Shown one piece after another: positions 38,177 to 47,576 of a stretch of 58,749 nucleotides of DNA. A model generated the notes under the pieces. It was not told the DNA's origin. It did no database searches and saw only the letters and a list, made by a program, of their open reading frames with translations. The translations under genes and the position numbers were made by a program. Source of the DNA: Haliscomenobacter sp. (GTDB lineage: Bacteria > Bacteroidota > Bacteroidia > Chitinophagales > Saprospiraceae); NCBI RefSeq assembly GCF_016718685.1, contig NZ_JADKCX010000038.1:1-58749 (forward strand), given 5' to 3'. How positions within the stretch are numbered: position 1 is the stretch's first letter; each line of letters opens with the position of its first letter.

Positions 38177-40123
38177 ATGAGACTGAGCATCATCATCGTC
38201 AACTACAACGTAAAATTTTTCCTCGAACAAGCCTTGTTGGCCGTCCGGCGGGCAGCAGCAGGTTTGGTGGTAGAGGTTTGGGTAGTGGATAATGCTTCCA
38301 GAGATGGGTCGGTACAAATGGTGCAAGCGCGTTTTCCGGAAGTGCAGGTGATTGCAAATGAACGCAATGTGGGTTTTTCGAAAGCCAACAACCAGGCCAT
38401 TCGGCTGGCCACGGGGGAATTTATCCTCCTGCTCAATCCCGATACCGTCATAGCTGAAGACACCCTGCGCAGCAGCCTGGATTTTATGGAAAAACACCCC
38501 CGTGCTGGGGCGCTGGGGGTGAAGATGATCGACGGCACGGGGGTGTTTTTACCCGAGTCCAAACGGGGTTTCCCTTCGCCCTTTGTAGCTTTTTGCAAAA
38601 CATTCGGCTTATCGCGCATTTTTCCCAAGTCCGGGGTTTTTAACCGCTACCATTTGGGGCATTTGTCCAAAGACCAAAATCACGAAGTAGACGTACTGTC
38701 GGGCGCATTTATGCTGATCCGTAAAGTGGCGCTGGATCAGGTGGGTTTACTCGACGAGCAATTTTTTATGTACGGCGAAGACATCGACCTGTCTTACCGC
38801 ATCCAACTGGGTGGATATAGCAACCACTACCTGGCCGATACCCGCATCATCCATTACAAAGGTGAAAGCACCAAAAAAGGCAGCGTCAATTACGTGCGCA
38901 TTTTTTATCAGGCAATGATCCTTTTTGCCCGTAAACATTTCCGGGGGGGCAATGCGCGCATTTTTGTGTTCATGTTGCAAATGGCGATTTATTTTCGGGC
39001 CATGCTAACCCTGGTGTCCAATTTTTTCCAACGCGCCTGGTGGCCAATTCTGGATGCCCTCGTTTTATTTTTGGGCTTGGTGCTTTTGAAAAAATCCTGG
39101 GCGGTTTACCATTTCAACAACCCCGATCATTTCGATGATTCTTTTTTGTACTTCAATACGCCCCTCTACATCGGCATCTGGCTGTTTACCCTTTTTTTTA
39201 GCGGAGCTTATGACCAGCGCACCAACCTATGGCAAGTGGTGCGGGGTATCTTGTTGGGTGCAGTAGGCATTGCGGCCATTTACGGATTTCTGGATTTGGT
39301 GTACCGCAGTTCGCGGATGTTGATTGTACTGGGCACGGTTTGGGCCTTGTTGGCCATTCCAGTTTTACGCGCGCTGATCAGCAGTTTGGGCAAAGGCAAT
39401 TTTACCCTGGAAGAAGAGGAGGAAAAACGCCTGGCCATCATCGGTTCTGTGGAGGAAACGCGGCGGGTTGAAGCCCTGCTGCGGGCCATCGGGATGCGCA
39501 AAAAGACCATTGGCCTGATTGCGCCAGAGATGAACCCGGCGGAATCTCATTTGTTTTTGGGAACCCTGGCTGATCTGCCCGCCCTGGTGCAGCTTTTCCG
39601 ACTAGATGAATTGATTTTTTGTGGCAAAGACCTGCGCAATACCGAAATCATTGCCAGCATGGAGCGCATTGGCGATCAGTTGGCGTACAAGATTTTACCC
39701 GAAGGAAGTGATACCATCATCGGCAGTAGCCACAAGGATTTGAATGGGGAGTGGTATCGTCTGGACGCCCAATACAACATTTCCCGGCCTGAAAATCGTC
39801 GCAACAAACGGCTCATGGATCTGTTGCTGGCCTTGGTATTGCTGCCTACTTTCCCCCTCAGTATTTTCCTGAATGTGCGCAAACAACTATTGTGGGCCAA
39901 TGCCTGGCCAGTGTTGATTGGCCGCAAGACCTGGGTCGGCTACAGCCATGCAGAAGCGGACTTGCCCAAACTCAAACCAGGCGTGTTGAATCCAATGGAT
40001 GCGATACCTGAGGTTGTATTAAGTGAATATGGCCAACGCAAACTAAACCAGAATTATGCCAGGGATTACCAGGTAGGGGAGGACTTGCGCTTGCTTGGGG
40101 TTTATTGGAGCAGGCGCGGTTGA
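38177..40123 (+). CDS. Family 2 glycosyltransferase with long membrane C-terminal half
   Basis: 648 residues. The N-terminal ~270 residues are a GT2 domain of the rhamnosyltransferase/WbbL type (SIIIVNYNVKFFLEQALLAV, WVVDNASRDGS, FILLLNPDTVIAED, FMYGEDIDLSYRIQLGGYSN). The remainder has several membrane helices and a Rossmann-like segment (EKRLAIIGSVEETRRVEALL), then a tail (RRNKRLMDLLLALVLLPTFP) resembling the start of bacterial sugar transferases but without the full catalytic part. It is likely to work in cell-surface polysaccharide or O-antigen synthesis. The fusion of GT2 with this tail is unusual but known in Bacteroidota. Frame intact. Confidence 0.8.
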   Translation: MRLSIIIVNYNVKFFLEQALLAVRRAAAGLVVEVWVVDNASRDGSVQMVQARFPEVQVIANERNVGFSKANNQAIRLATGEFILLLNPDTVIAEDTLRSSLDFMEKHPRAGALGVKMIDGTGVFLPESKRGFPSPFVAFCKTFGLSRIFPKSGVFNRYHLGHLSKDQNHEVDVLSGAFMLIRKVALDQVGLLDEQFFMYGEDIDLSYRIQLGGYSNHYLADTRIIHYKGESTKKGSVNYVRIFYQAMILFARKHFRGGNARIFVFMLQMAIYFRAMLTLVSNFFQRAWWPILDALVLFLGLVLLKKSWAVYHFNNPDHFDDSFLYFNTPLYIGIWLFTLFFSGAYDQRTNLWQVVRGILLGAVGIAAIYGFLDLVYRSSRMLIVLGTVWALLAIPVLRALISSLGKGNFTLEEEEEKRLAIIGSVEETRRVEALLRAIGMRKKTIGLIAPEMNPAESHLFLGTLADLPALVQLFRLDELIFCGKDLRNTEIIASMERIGDQLAYKILPEGSDTIIGSSHKDLNGEWYRLDAQYNISRPENRRNKRLMDLLLALVLLPTFPLSIFLNVRKQLLWANAWPVLIGRKTWVGYSHAEADLPKLKPGVLNPMDAIPEVVLSEYGQRKLNQNYARDYQVGEDLRLLGVYWSRRG

Positions 40124-40127
40124 TCCA

Positions 40128-40146
40128 GGGGGGGTGGGGGGGGGGG
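40128..40146. repeat. Short G-run
   Basis: Nineteen bases of G with one T, right after the glycosyltransferase stop. Similar in character to the long poly-G block and possibly the same type of artefact. Confidence 0.6.
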
Positions 40147-40200
40147 CGTGTTGAGATTCAAACCGGGAAAAAAATCCGCCACAGGCAGGGAGCTAAACGG

Positions 40201-41190
40201 TTACGTTCCGAAAGCCTTCAATCGGCTTTCAATTTCACGCGCCTCCATTTCCGCCAAAACGGCCTCATGATCTTCCCATTGCGCCTCAAACTTTCGCATA
40301 AATTCCCCCAAAGCCTTGCCTTGTAGCTCAGGAAATAGCCTCATCACCACCTGGCCAGAATACTTTCCGCGCAGCTGTTGCACAAAACCTTCTCTTTGGC
40401 GCTCTTGCTCAATTTTTTTCAACAAATGGGCTTCTGGAAAAAATGCCTCAATCATTGGCAGATAGGCATCGCGTTCTTCCTGAAAAGTGAAGGTTTGGGT
40501 GATGCGATTTTCTTGCAACCACTGGATAAAACGCTGCATGGTATGGCGCTCTTTTACCCGCTTGGCAGTAGTTGCATCTTGCTCCTCATAAGGTTTAATG
40601 GAAAAATATGGACTTGCCGTGGCCCAGCGGAACATCTCGTCCAGCGTGTCAAAACCGCGCTCCCAATGGGCGTAATCCAGGTCCAAAAAAGCAAAGATGC
40701 GGGCAAAATCCAGCGATACGGGCAGGTCTTTTTGAAAGTGCCCATCGGTCCTGCGGAAAACGTATTGCAGACCCTGTTCTCCGTATTTGAGGTTGAAACG
40801 TTTGAATATTTTACCCAAAATATTACCAATGTCGTTGAAGGAGAGGTAGTGATAGGTGGATTCAAAAAAAGCCTGCTCCTTGCAGAAATAATCTACTTGA
40901 AAATGCTGATAAACGGTGCTGAACACCGCTCCTGCCGACTTGTATTGCTCAATGCCCAGGTCTTGTACGATCTGCATCCGCAAATCTTGCCAGGTACTTT
41001 GGATGGCGGCATCCGAAATGATGATGTCTACGTCGCCAAAATCGGCTTTGCTCCGGTAATAACGAGGAATGCGGTACTGATCCCCCATTTTGCGATCGAG
41101 GTATTCCCGCAATTCCGTTTCAATGACGGCGTATTGCGCCTGCGGCAAGCGACCAAGTTTGAATAAATTCCCACCCATGATTCCATTCAA
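40201..41190 (-). CDS. Nucleotidyltransferase-fold hypothetical protein
   Basis: 329 residues, soluble. The segment YYRSKADFGDVDIIISDAAI resembles the GD-x-D-[IV] metal-binding box of the DNA polymerase beta-like nucleotidyltransferase superfamily, and QHFQVDYFCKE could supply the third acidic residue. The C-terminal half is helical and charged, with no second known domain. Its function is unknown; tRNA-, protein- or small-molecule nucleotidylation are all possible. It stands alone between the glycosyltransferase and the small secreted protein. The start may be the Met at residue 5. Frame intact. Confidence 0.65.
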   Translation of the reverse strand: MNGIMGGNLFKLGRLPQAQYAVIETELREYLDRKMGDQYRIPRYYRSKADFGDVDIIISDAAIQSTWQDLRMQIVQDLGIEQYKSAGAVFSTVYQHFQVDYFCKEQAFFESTYHYLSFNDIGNILGKIFKRFNLKYGEQGLQYVFRRTDGHFQKDLPVSLDFARIFAFLDLDYAHWERGFDTLDEMFRWATASPYFSIKPYEEQDATTAKRVKERHTMQRFIQWLQENRITQTFTFQEERDAYLPMIEAFFPEAHLLKKIEQERQREGFVQQLRGKYSGQVVMRLFPELQGKALGEFMRKFEAQWEDHEAVLAEMEAREIESRLKAFGT

Positions 41191-41265
41191 TTAAGGGGTT
41201 TTGAGGTAAAACTTAAACAAGCACATTAAGTTCCAAAAACTTAACACTCCTAACCGACAAAAATA

Positions 41266-41294
41266 TTTGGAGCAGGGTTAAAAAACCTTATTTT
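41266..41294 (+). promoter_or_regulatory. TTTG ... TATTTTG promoter for the small secreted protein
   Basis: A -33-like TTTG and a -7-like TATTTTG are separated by 18 bases, close to the Bacteroidota spacing. The leader would be about 45 bases. Confidence 0.4.
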
Positions 41295-41340
41295 GCCGCT
41301 CAAATTCAAACGATTTTATCATCTTTTTGAAAAAACCATT

Positions 41341-41694
41341 ATGAAATTGCTTCTCTGCACTTTTTCTTTATTGTTCTTTTTTGCCATTGGTTCTATCCAA
41401 GCACAGTCTGCTCCTGCTGCGGTTCCTGCGCTGGATACGGTTGCGGCAAAAGATTTCTTGGGTAAATACGATACGGGCGGTATGGGCACCATCGTCGTTA
41501 CTTTGGAACAAGGTAAACTGATTGGTTCTATGGAAGGCCAGGGTAGTGCGCCACTGGTCCCCACTTCCACTCCTAATGTATTTAACATCGAAGGGTTTGA
41601 TGGCACCGCAACCTTCATCCGCGATGAAAGTAAAAAAGTAATCAAAGTCAAATTAGCCGTAGAAGACCAGGTCATTGAAGGTACCAAATTGTGA
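41341..41694 (+). CDS. Small secreted protein, DUF3471-like
   Basis: 117 residues with a signal peptide (LLLCTFSLLFFFAIGSIQAQ) and a compact beta-rich domain (DFLGKYDTGGMGTIVVTLEQ, GKLIGSMEGQGSAPLVPTS, EGFDGTATFIRDESKKVIKV). The pattern 'GKY ... V..E.GKL ... F...G..A...F.RD' resembles the lipocalin-like DUF3471 domain often fused to beta-lactamase-like proteins, but here it stands alone. Exported, probably periplasmic. The role is unknown. The gene has its own promoter-like box and terminator, so it is monocistronic. Confidence 0.7.
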   Translation: MKLLLCTFSLLFFFAIGSIQAQSAPAAVPALDTVAAKDFLGKYDTGGMGTIVVTLEQGKLIGSMEGQGSAPLVPTSTPNVFNIEGFDGTATFIRDESKKVIKVKLAVEDQVIEGTKL

Positions 41695-41714
41695 TATCGG
41701 AATAATGCGATTGG

Positions 41715-41756
41715 AAAATGGGCTGTCGATTCGCTTGGATCGGCGGCCCATTTTTT
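41715..41756 (+). terminator. Intrinsic terminator
   Basis: AAAATGGGC pairs with GCCCATTTT, helped by GTCGAT/ATCGGC inside the stem, and is followed by a T-run. Confidence 0.75.
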
Positions 41757-41821
41757 ATTATCGCAAGATTCGGGTTGGAAAGCAAACCCCAGTCTGGTAT
41801 CTTTGAAAAAAGGTAGAAGCA

Positions 41822-43334
41822 ATGCACACCAACAATATGGAAAACCTTGAAGATCGTGTAGGAAAAAACCTGACTTTAGACCCCGCCGACTGGCGCCAAA
41901 TGCGGGAACTAGGGCACCAAATGATCGACGATGTTATGGATTACCTCGAAAACATCGGCGAGCAACCCGTTTGGAAACCCATTCCTCAAGAAGTTAAAAC
42001 CTTCCTCTCCCAAGATATTCCCCGCGAACCCCAAGACATCGAAGCCATTTATCGGGAATTTAAACAATACATTTTTCCTTATACCAAGGGCAATATTCAC
42101 CCCCGGTTTTTTGCCTGGGTACAAGGTACGGGCACCCCCCTCGGCGTTTTGGCCGACCTGCTAGCCGCCACCATGAACCCCAACGTGACCATTGGTGAAC
42201 ACGCCGCGCTGTACGTCGATCAACAAGTGGTCAACTGGTGCAAACAACTATTGAACTACCCCGCCGAGTCATCGGGAATTTTACTGAGCGGCGGCTCCAT
42301 GGCCAACATCACCGCGCTGACCGTAGCCCGTAACCACCAGTTGCAAAAGAACATTCGCAAAGATGGCTTGTACCAAGCCGGTGCCCAACTAACCTTGTAT
42401 TGCTCTGCCGAAACCCATAGCTGCATCCAAAAGGCGGTCGAAATCCTGGGCCTGGGTGGCGATGCGGTGCGTAAAATATCGGTCAATGCGCGTTACGAAA
42501 TCAACATAGACGAATTGGTCAACACCATCGAAGCGGACCTGGCGCAAGGCCATCAACCTTTCTGTATCGTCGGCAGCGCCGGAACCGTCAATACCGGAGC
42601 CATTGATCCGATGGACGAACTCTTGGCCATTTGTCAGCGCTACCAATTGTGGTTTCACGTGGATGGCGCTTACGGAGCCTTGGCCAAATTGGATCCACAC
42701 TATGCCTTGGCGCTAAAAGGAATCGAACAAGCCGACAGCGTGGCTTTTGATTTGCACAAATGGCTGTACGTACCCTATGAAGTGGGCTGCACCCTGATCA
42801 AAAACGCCGAAGCCCACCGCAGCGCTTTTGCCATCACGCCCAACTACCTTTTGCAAGAAAAGCGTGGCCTGGCCGGAGGTCTGGAATCCATCAACAACTA
42901 CGGTTTCGAATTGTCGCGCGGATTTAAAGCGCTCAAAATCTGGATGTCGATCAAAGAACATGGCCTGGCCAAATACGCCGCCATGATCCAGCAGAATAAC
43001 CTGCAAGCTGCTTATTTGGGGCAATTGGTGGAAAATGCACCAGAATTGGAATTGCTCGCTCCGGTGTCTTTAAGCATCGTTTGTTACCGCTACGTGCATC
43101 CCACCTTGTCGGAACTGGAACTCAATGCCCTGAACCGGGAAATCCTGATTCAATTGCAGGAACAGGGCATTGCCTCCCCTTCCTCCACGCTGTTGCAAGG
43201 GCGGTACGCCATTCGGGTGTGCATTGTGAATCAACGCACAAAAATCTGATCTGGAATTGCTGATACAAGCCACCTTGCAAATTGGAAATGAGCAGTTAGC
43301 TCCATTATTGACACCCAAAACCCTTGCGGTATGA
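41822..43334 (+). CDS. Group II PLP-dependent amino-acid decarboxylase, one-base insertion near the end
   Basis: A pyridoxal-5'-phosphate decarboxylase of the aromatic-L-amino-acid/glutamate decarboxylase fold. Visible: FFAWVQGTGTPLGVLADLLA, SGGSMANITALTVAR, H199 in SAETHS, D281 in FHVDGAYG and the Schiff-base lysine K313 in FDLHKWLYVPYE. The sequenced frame ends at 43249 after NQRTKI. Removing one A from the A-run there gives NQRTKSDLELLIQATLQIGN and a stop at 43332-43334, overlapping the next ATG (ATGA). Substrate (aromatic amino acid, glutamate, diaminobutyrate) is not determinable. Coupling to the next gene suggests one pathway. Confidence 0.85.
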
Positions 43335-44449
43335 AAAACATTCAACTTGTTTTAACCTTCTTGTTGAGCCAAATGACCTTTGGCATACATGCCCAGACGC
43401 CGAAACCCCTCCGCGTAGGGGTAATCGGACTCGTGCACGACCATGTCAACTGGATTTTGGGCCGGGCCAAAGCCAATGACATCGAAATTGTCGGCATCGT
43501 AGAGCCCAACCGTGCATTGGTGCAGCGTTATGCCAAAAAGCCCGGGTTTGATGTCAATTTGGTATACAGTACCATCGAAGAAATGGTGGAAAAAACCAAA
43601 CCCGAAGCGGTAACTGCCTTCAATTCCATCTACGATCACCTCAGCACGGTAGAGTATTGTGCGCCACGCGGCATTCATGTGATGGTGGAAAAACCACTCG
43701 CCGCCAGTTGGAAACACGCCCAACGCATGATCGAGTTGGCGCAAAAACACCACATTCAACTCTTGACCAACTTCGAAACCACCTGGTACGGCAGCAACGC
43801 CAAAACCTATGAACTGATTCATCAGGACAACAAAATTGGGCCGATCCGCAAAATGGTGTTCCATCATGGCCACCCTGGACCCATCGAAATTGGGTGTAGC
43901 GCCGAGTTTTTGGCTTTCCTTACCGATCCAGTGCTGAATGGTGGGGGTGCCTTGACCGATTTTGGTTGTTATGGCGCAAATCTGGCCACCTGGTTGCTCA
44001 AAGGGGAAACGCCCAAAAGTGTGTTTTGTAGCCTGCGCCACATCAAGCCCAACTTGTACCCGAAAGTGGACGATGAGGCCACCATCGTGCTGGAATATGC
44101 CAACACCCAAGTCATCATCCAGGCTTCCTGGAATTGGCCCTATGGGCGCAAAGACATGGAAGTGTACGGCCAAAACGGGATCATTGAATGCCTCAATGGC
44201 AAAGATATGCTGGTAGGTCCCAAATTGGAAGACCGGGGTAAGCCACTCGTAGCGGAGGCCCTGCCCCCAGGACTGAACGATCCTTTTGCGTACCTGGAAG
44301 GGGTCATCCGAGGGCGCATCAAAGTTCAACCTTTTGACTTATCCGCACTGGACAACAACCGCATCGTGGTACAAATTTTGGAAGCGGCCAAACGTTCGGC
44401 GGAAACGGGGAAAGTGGTGGAGTGGGGGAAGTTTTTCAAAAATAAATAA
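43331..44449 (+). CDS. Exported Gfo/Idh/MocA family oxidoreductase
   Basis: 372 residues. A signal peptide (VLTFLLSQMTFGIHAQ) is followed by the NAD(P)-binding Rossmann domain (PLRVGVIGLVHDHVNWILGR), the family EKP motif (HVMVEKPLAASWKHAQRMIE) and the substrate domain with GGGALTDFGCYGANLATWLL, which supplies the usual Asp/His pair region. Secreted members of this family act on glycans or sugars in the periplasm of Bacteroidota. The ATG overlaps the repaired stop of the decarboxylase. Frame intact. Confidence 0.85.
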   Translation: MKNIQLVLTFLLSQMTFGIHAQTPKPLRVGVIGLVHDHVNWILGRAKANDIEIVGIVEPNRALVQRYAKKPGFDVNLVYSTIEEMVEKTKPEAVTAFNSIYDHLSTVEYCAPRGIHVMVEKPLAASWKHAQRMIELAQKHHIQLLTNFETTWYGSNAKTYELIHQDNKIGPIRKMVFHHGHPGPIEIGCSAEFLAFLTDPVLNGGGALTDFGCYGANLATWLLKGETPKSVFCSLRHIKPNLYPKVDDEATIVLEYANTQVIIQASWNWPYGRKDMEVYGQNGIIECLNGKDMLVGPKLEDRGKPLVAEALPPGLNDPFAYLEGVIRGRIKVQPFDLSALDNNRIVVQILEAAKRSAETGKVVEWGKFFKNK

Positions 44450-44456
44450 GTAACAC

Positions 44457-44901
44457 TCACTTCCGCAACAACACAATCTGCCCCAAATGATATACATCGT
44501 GGTGGATTAAACCATGCAGCATCACGTAATAGCTATAATTGCGGCCTTCTACCACTTGTTCCAATCGGGAATCATCGGTTTGTTCCAGCTGTTCGAGCAA
44601 TTGGAGCTGGCTATCTTCAAACTGTTGAGGGTGATGAGCCAACTTTCTTCGTTGGGTCTACTTTGGGGTAATTGGCCGTAGCATCAACATCGTAAGTCGT
44701 ATTGCCCCGTAATTTTTCAACGGCAAAACGCCGCCAGGCGGTCATGTGTTCGACCATTTCAATCAGAGAATGACTATCCACATCACGTTGTCCCAATTGA
44801 TCGGTGGTTACTTTGCGCAGTGTATCCATTACTGAGGGGCCGTGCCAGGCGGCGCCATCAAAAGTTCGGCGCAGCAATTCAATGATTCCTTGACGATGCA
44901 T
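44457..44901 (-). CDS. DinB-like (DUF1572-type) protein, frameshifted
   Basis: A four-helix DinB/YfiT-fold protein. N-terminal part in one frame (HRQGIIELLRRTFDGAAWHG, SLIEMVEHMTAWRRFAVEKL with the first metal-ligand His) and C-terminal part in another (LHGLIHHDVYHLGQIVLLRK with the HxxxH ligands). The shift is near 44640. The metal triad is therefore complete after repair. The family includes metal-dependent thiol S-transferases, some using bacillithiol, and bshB1 is in this window; the link is inference. About 147 residues. Confidence 0.8.
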
Positions 44902-45036
44902 AAAGCAGAGGTGTATGTGGTGCTTAGACAGGCTCTCAAGATACAAAAAGCAATCGAGAAGAATATTAAATTACCTCATTAAATAACACCTGAAAAAAAA
45001 AATAAACTGAATATAGCTTTCCCCGTATAGAATATG

Positions 45037-45044
45037 TAGCTTTG
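45037..45044 (+). promoter_or_regulatory. -7 box TAGCTTTG left of the MITE-like hairpin
   Basis: Exact TAnnTTTG match; the only gene it could drive on this strand is the glycosidase beyond the hairpin element. Confidence 0.4.
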
Positions 45045-45079
45045 TCGTCCCTCCTCCCGGGAATCTACAGCCCAATCAT

Positions 45080-45243
45080 TAGACTTGTTGCAACGAGAGA
45101 CTGCTTGGCTCAAAAATGGTCTTTTTTCCCTGCTTTTCGTTTATTTTCTCGTCCGTAGCGCTGCTACGCACTCGAAAATAAGCCTCAATCAGGAACAAAA
45201 TCCCTTGTTTTTGCTCTCAAGCGCTCCCGTTGCAACAAGTCTA
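45080..45243. repeat. MITE-like element with 16-bp perfect terminal inverted repeats
   Basis: The ends are TAGACTTGTTGCAACG and its exact complement. Interior sequence also folds back imperfectly (TTTATTTTCTCG against CGAAAATAAG; GTAGCGCTGCTAC at the centre), so the whole 164 bases can form one long hairpin. No transposase is encoded. It separates a promoter-like box from the glycosidase gene, whose N-terminus seems to be missing. Confidence 0.75.
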
Positions 45244-45271
45244 TTAGACTCATTCGGAAACACTAGACAAC

Positions 45272-46323
45272 TTGGTAGCTAAAACAACATCATTGGCTCA
45301 AAGCAGCGCTGCAAATTGTGCAATCTGCTGCGGGGGATTACATCACTGCACTTCAGCACTGGAGCAGTATGCACTCGGATTGGGGCATACTTACACCGAT
45401 CACACCAGATCTTGGGATTGGTTGCAACAAACTTTGGCCAGCCAGGCGAATCATGGGAGCATCCCCAATGTGCAACAACCGCAAGCCAGTACACTGCCAT
45501 TCCACAGCATTCTGGCCTGGCACTGGTGGAAAAAAGATCCTAAAACCGCGCGCATTGAGGCGTGTTACGAGGCACTCCTGAAAACACATGCTTATTGGTA
45601 TGAGCAACGTGATCCCCATGAATTGGGACTTCCTTGTATTCATTTTGTGGAAGAAAGTTTGTGGCCGGAAAGCTTGCAGGCGATTTATGGTACGGGTAGT
45701 TTTCAAGTCCAAGATCCCGGATTTTTGGCTTTGCTTTGCCGCGCCAATGAGTGTTTGGCTGACATGGGCGAAGCCCTGGGCAAAGACCTTTCCACCCTGC
45801 TCGAATGGCAAGAATTGACCGTATTTGGTTTAAATGAAGACCTTTGGGATGACCGAACCAATATCTATTGTCCATACGATGTTGTGCAGGCCAAACGTTT
45901 GCCTGGTCCATCCTTGTCCAACTACTTACCGATGTGGGCTGGAGTACCCGATCAAGAACAAGCCGAACGCCTCGGTCGCAGCCTGGTCAAAAGTTTTTTC
46001 CGGGAAGAATATTGGGCATTACCCACCCAAATCCCGCAAGAGAAGACTGGGGAAACGGAAACTTCATTGGCGGTTTCCCCTTTGCTCAATCGACTGATGT
46101 ACACAGGGCTGATTCGCTATGGATTCGTGGAAAACGCCAATTATTTGCTAAGAAAACGGTACAAATGGTTGGTTCTTACGGGTTTTATCCGGCCTATCAC
46201 GCTTTGATGCATCCATACGACAACATTGGCATTGGCAGTGGAAACGATGCAGGAACCGCTGCTATTGTACTCGATTTGACCAATGGACAATTGGAAAAAC
46301 GCAGTTTTGAACAGCATTGGTAA
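45272..46323 (+). CDS. Six-hairpin glycosidase, MGH1/trehalase-like, N-terminus missing and frameshifted
   Basis: Readable (alpha/alpha)6-type sequence: RSWDWLQQTLASQANHGSIP, FVEESLWPESLQAIYGTGSF, PGFLALLCRANECLADMGEA, LNEDLWDDRTNIYCPYDVVQ and LSNYLPMWAGVPDQEQAERL. This order matches mannosylglycerate hydrolase-type and related GH63/GH37-like enzymes. Near 46155 the frame shifts, and the last part reads SYGFYPAYHALMHPYDNIGI then GNDAGTAAIVLDL in another frame. The start is unclear: sequence before about residue 30 is not protein-like and the expected first 80 residues are absent, perhaps removed or displaced by the hairpin element. The substrate is unknown. Confidence 0.6.
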
Positions 46324-46420
46324 AGTAAAGTAAGCGCATGATTTTAAGCGTAGGTCTCAACATGCTCAAAGGTAATAAATGGTAATTTTGGAGATTCGTG
46401 AAATACTCAAAAATGTCCAC

Positions 46421-47410
46421 ATGAGATCGCTTCTTTTTCTCCTTAGTCTCTGCACGGGCGTCCTTTCTGCCCAATCCGATTCCACGTACGCCGAACGCCT
46501 GGGCTGGCCCAAAGGTGCGAAAGTGCTGATCATGCACGTAGATGATGCCGGCATGTCTTGGGATTCCAACGAAGGTGCCATCCAGGCCCTGACGAAGGGC
46601 GTTGCCAACTCCGTAAGCGTAATGATGCCCTGCGGTTGGGTTCCTGGTTTTGTACACCAACTGAAAAAGTACCCCGAAATTGACGCTGGGCTACATCTTA
46701 CCCTTACCTCGGAATGGGATGATTACCGTTGGGGGCCGCTGAGTGGGAAGCCCGCCGTGCCCGGCCTGGTTGATGCTGAAGGTGCCTTGTGGCCAGAAGT
46801 AGAAGACGTGGTAAAAAATGCCTCTGCTGATGAAGTAGAGCAAGAAATACGGGCGCAGTTGGAACGTGCCCGCAACATGGGTTTTCAGCCTACCCACATG
46901 GATTCGCATATGGGGACTTTATTTGCTTCACCTGCATTTTTGCAACGTTACGTCAAAGTTGGCATCCAGGAGCGTATCCCGGTAATGATGCCCGCCGGAC
47001 ATTGCAGCATGATTGCAGAAACCAACAAACTGGATGTACCAACGGTAGGTTTGTTGCGCAGTATGGGCAAAACCCTCTGGGACAACGGGCTTCCTGTACT
47101 CGACGACTTGCACAATGAAACCTACGGCATGCGCATTCCACCAGGGCTGAATGACCATCAAATGCAAAAGTTAAAAACCAAACTCTTGCTGGAATCTTTT
47201 ACACGGCTGAAATCAGGGTAAACGTTGATCGTGCATTGCACCGCACCTTCACCCATTTTCAAACACATTTCAGGTTCTGGAGACGTCCGCAAGAGCGACC
47301 TCCTGGCGATGCAGTCACCGGAGCTAAAAGCATATCTGCAAAAGGAGGGAATTGTTTTGACCACCTGGCGGGAACTGATGCAACGGCGGCAAGCTTTGAT
47401 TAAAAAATAA
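46421..47410 (+). CDS. Exported ChbG/HpnK (YdjC) family carbohydrate deacetylase with an in-frame stop
   Basis: Signal peptide (MRSLLFLLSLCTGVLSAQ), then the YdjC fold: VLIMHVDDAGMSWDSNEGAI (the Asp pair), AGLHLTLTSEWDDYRWGPL, and THMDSHMGTLFASPAFLQRY with the HxxxH metal site. An in-frame TAA at about 47219-47221 follows LKSG; the same frame continues TLIVHCTAPSPIFKHISGSG and RKSDLLAMQSPELKAYLQKE to a stop at 47410, the normal end with the catalytic His. A deletion of G plus an insertion of A (GGGGTAACG to GGGTAAACG) would explain it. Family members deacetylate chito-oligosaccharides. Probably one gene. Confidence 0.8.
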
Positions 47411-47513
47411 AAAATTGACTTTTGTGGAACGCATCTGGCAACACCAAACACCTATAATTGTGTTGACAATCCATCATGCATATCCCCCAATTTTAGGTTC
47501 TCATGAATTGGTG

Positions 47514-47563
47514 ATGAGGCATTTGTTCAAGGTATGGTGCCTGGGCAGATGCCTCATTTTTTT
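47514..47563. terminator. Intrinsic terminator between chbG-like gene and DeoR-type gene
   Basis: ATGAGGCAT and ATGCCTCAT form the stem, followed by a T-run on the plus strand. It lies between convergent genes. Confidence 0.65.
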
Positions 47564-47576
47564 GTTGAACTAAAAT

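Noticed and set aside
45085..45282. 65-codon open frame in the MITE-like element
   Set aside because: Reads through the hairpin arms; no start context or protein features.
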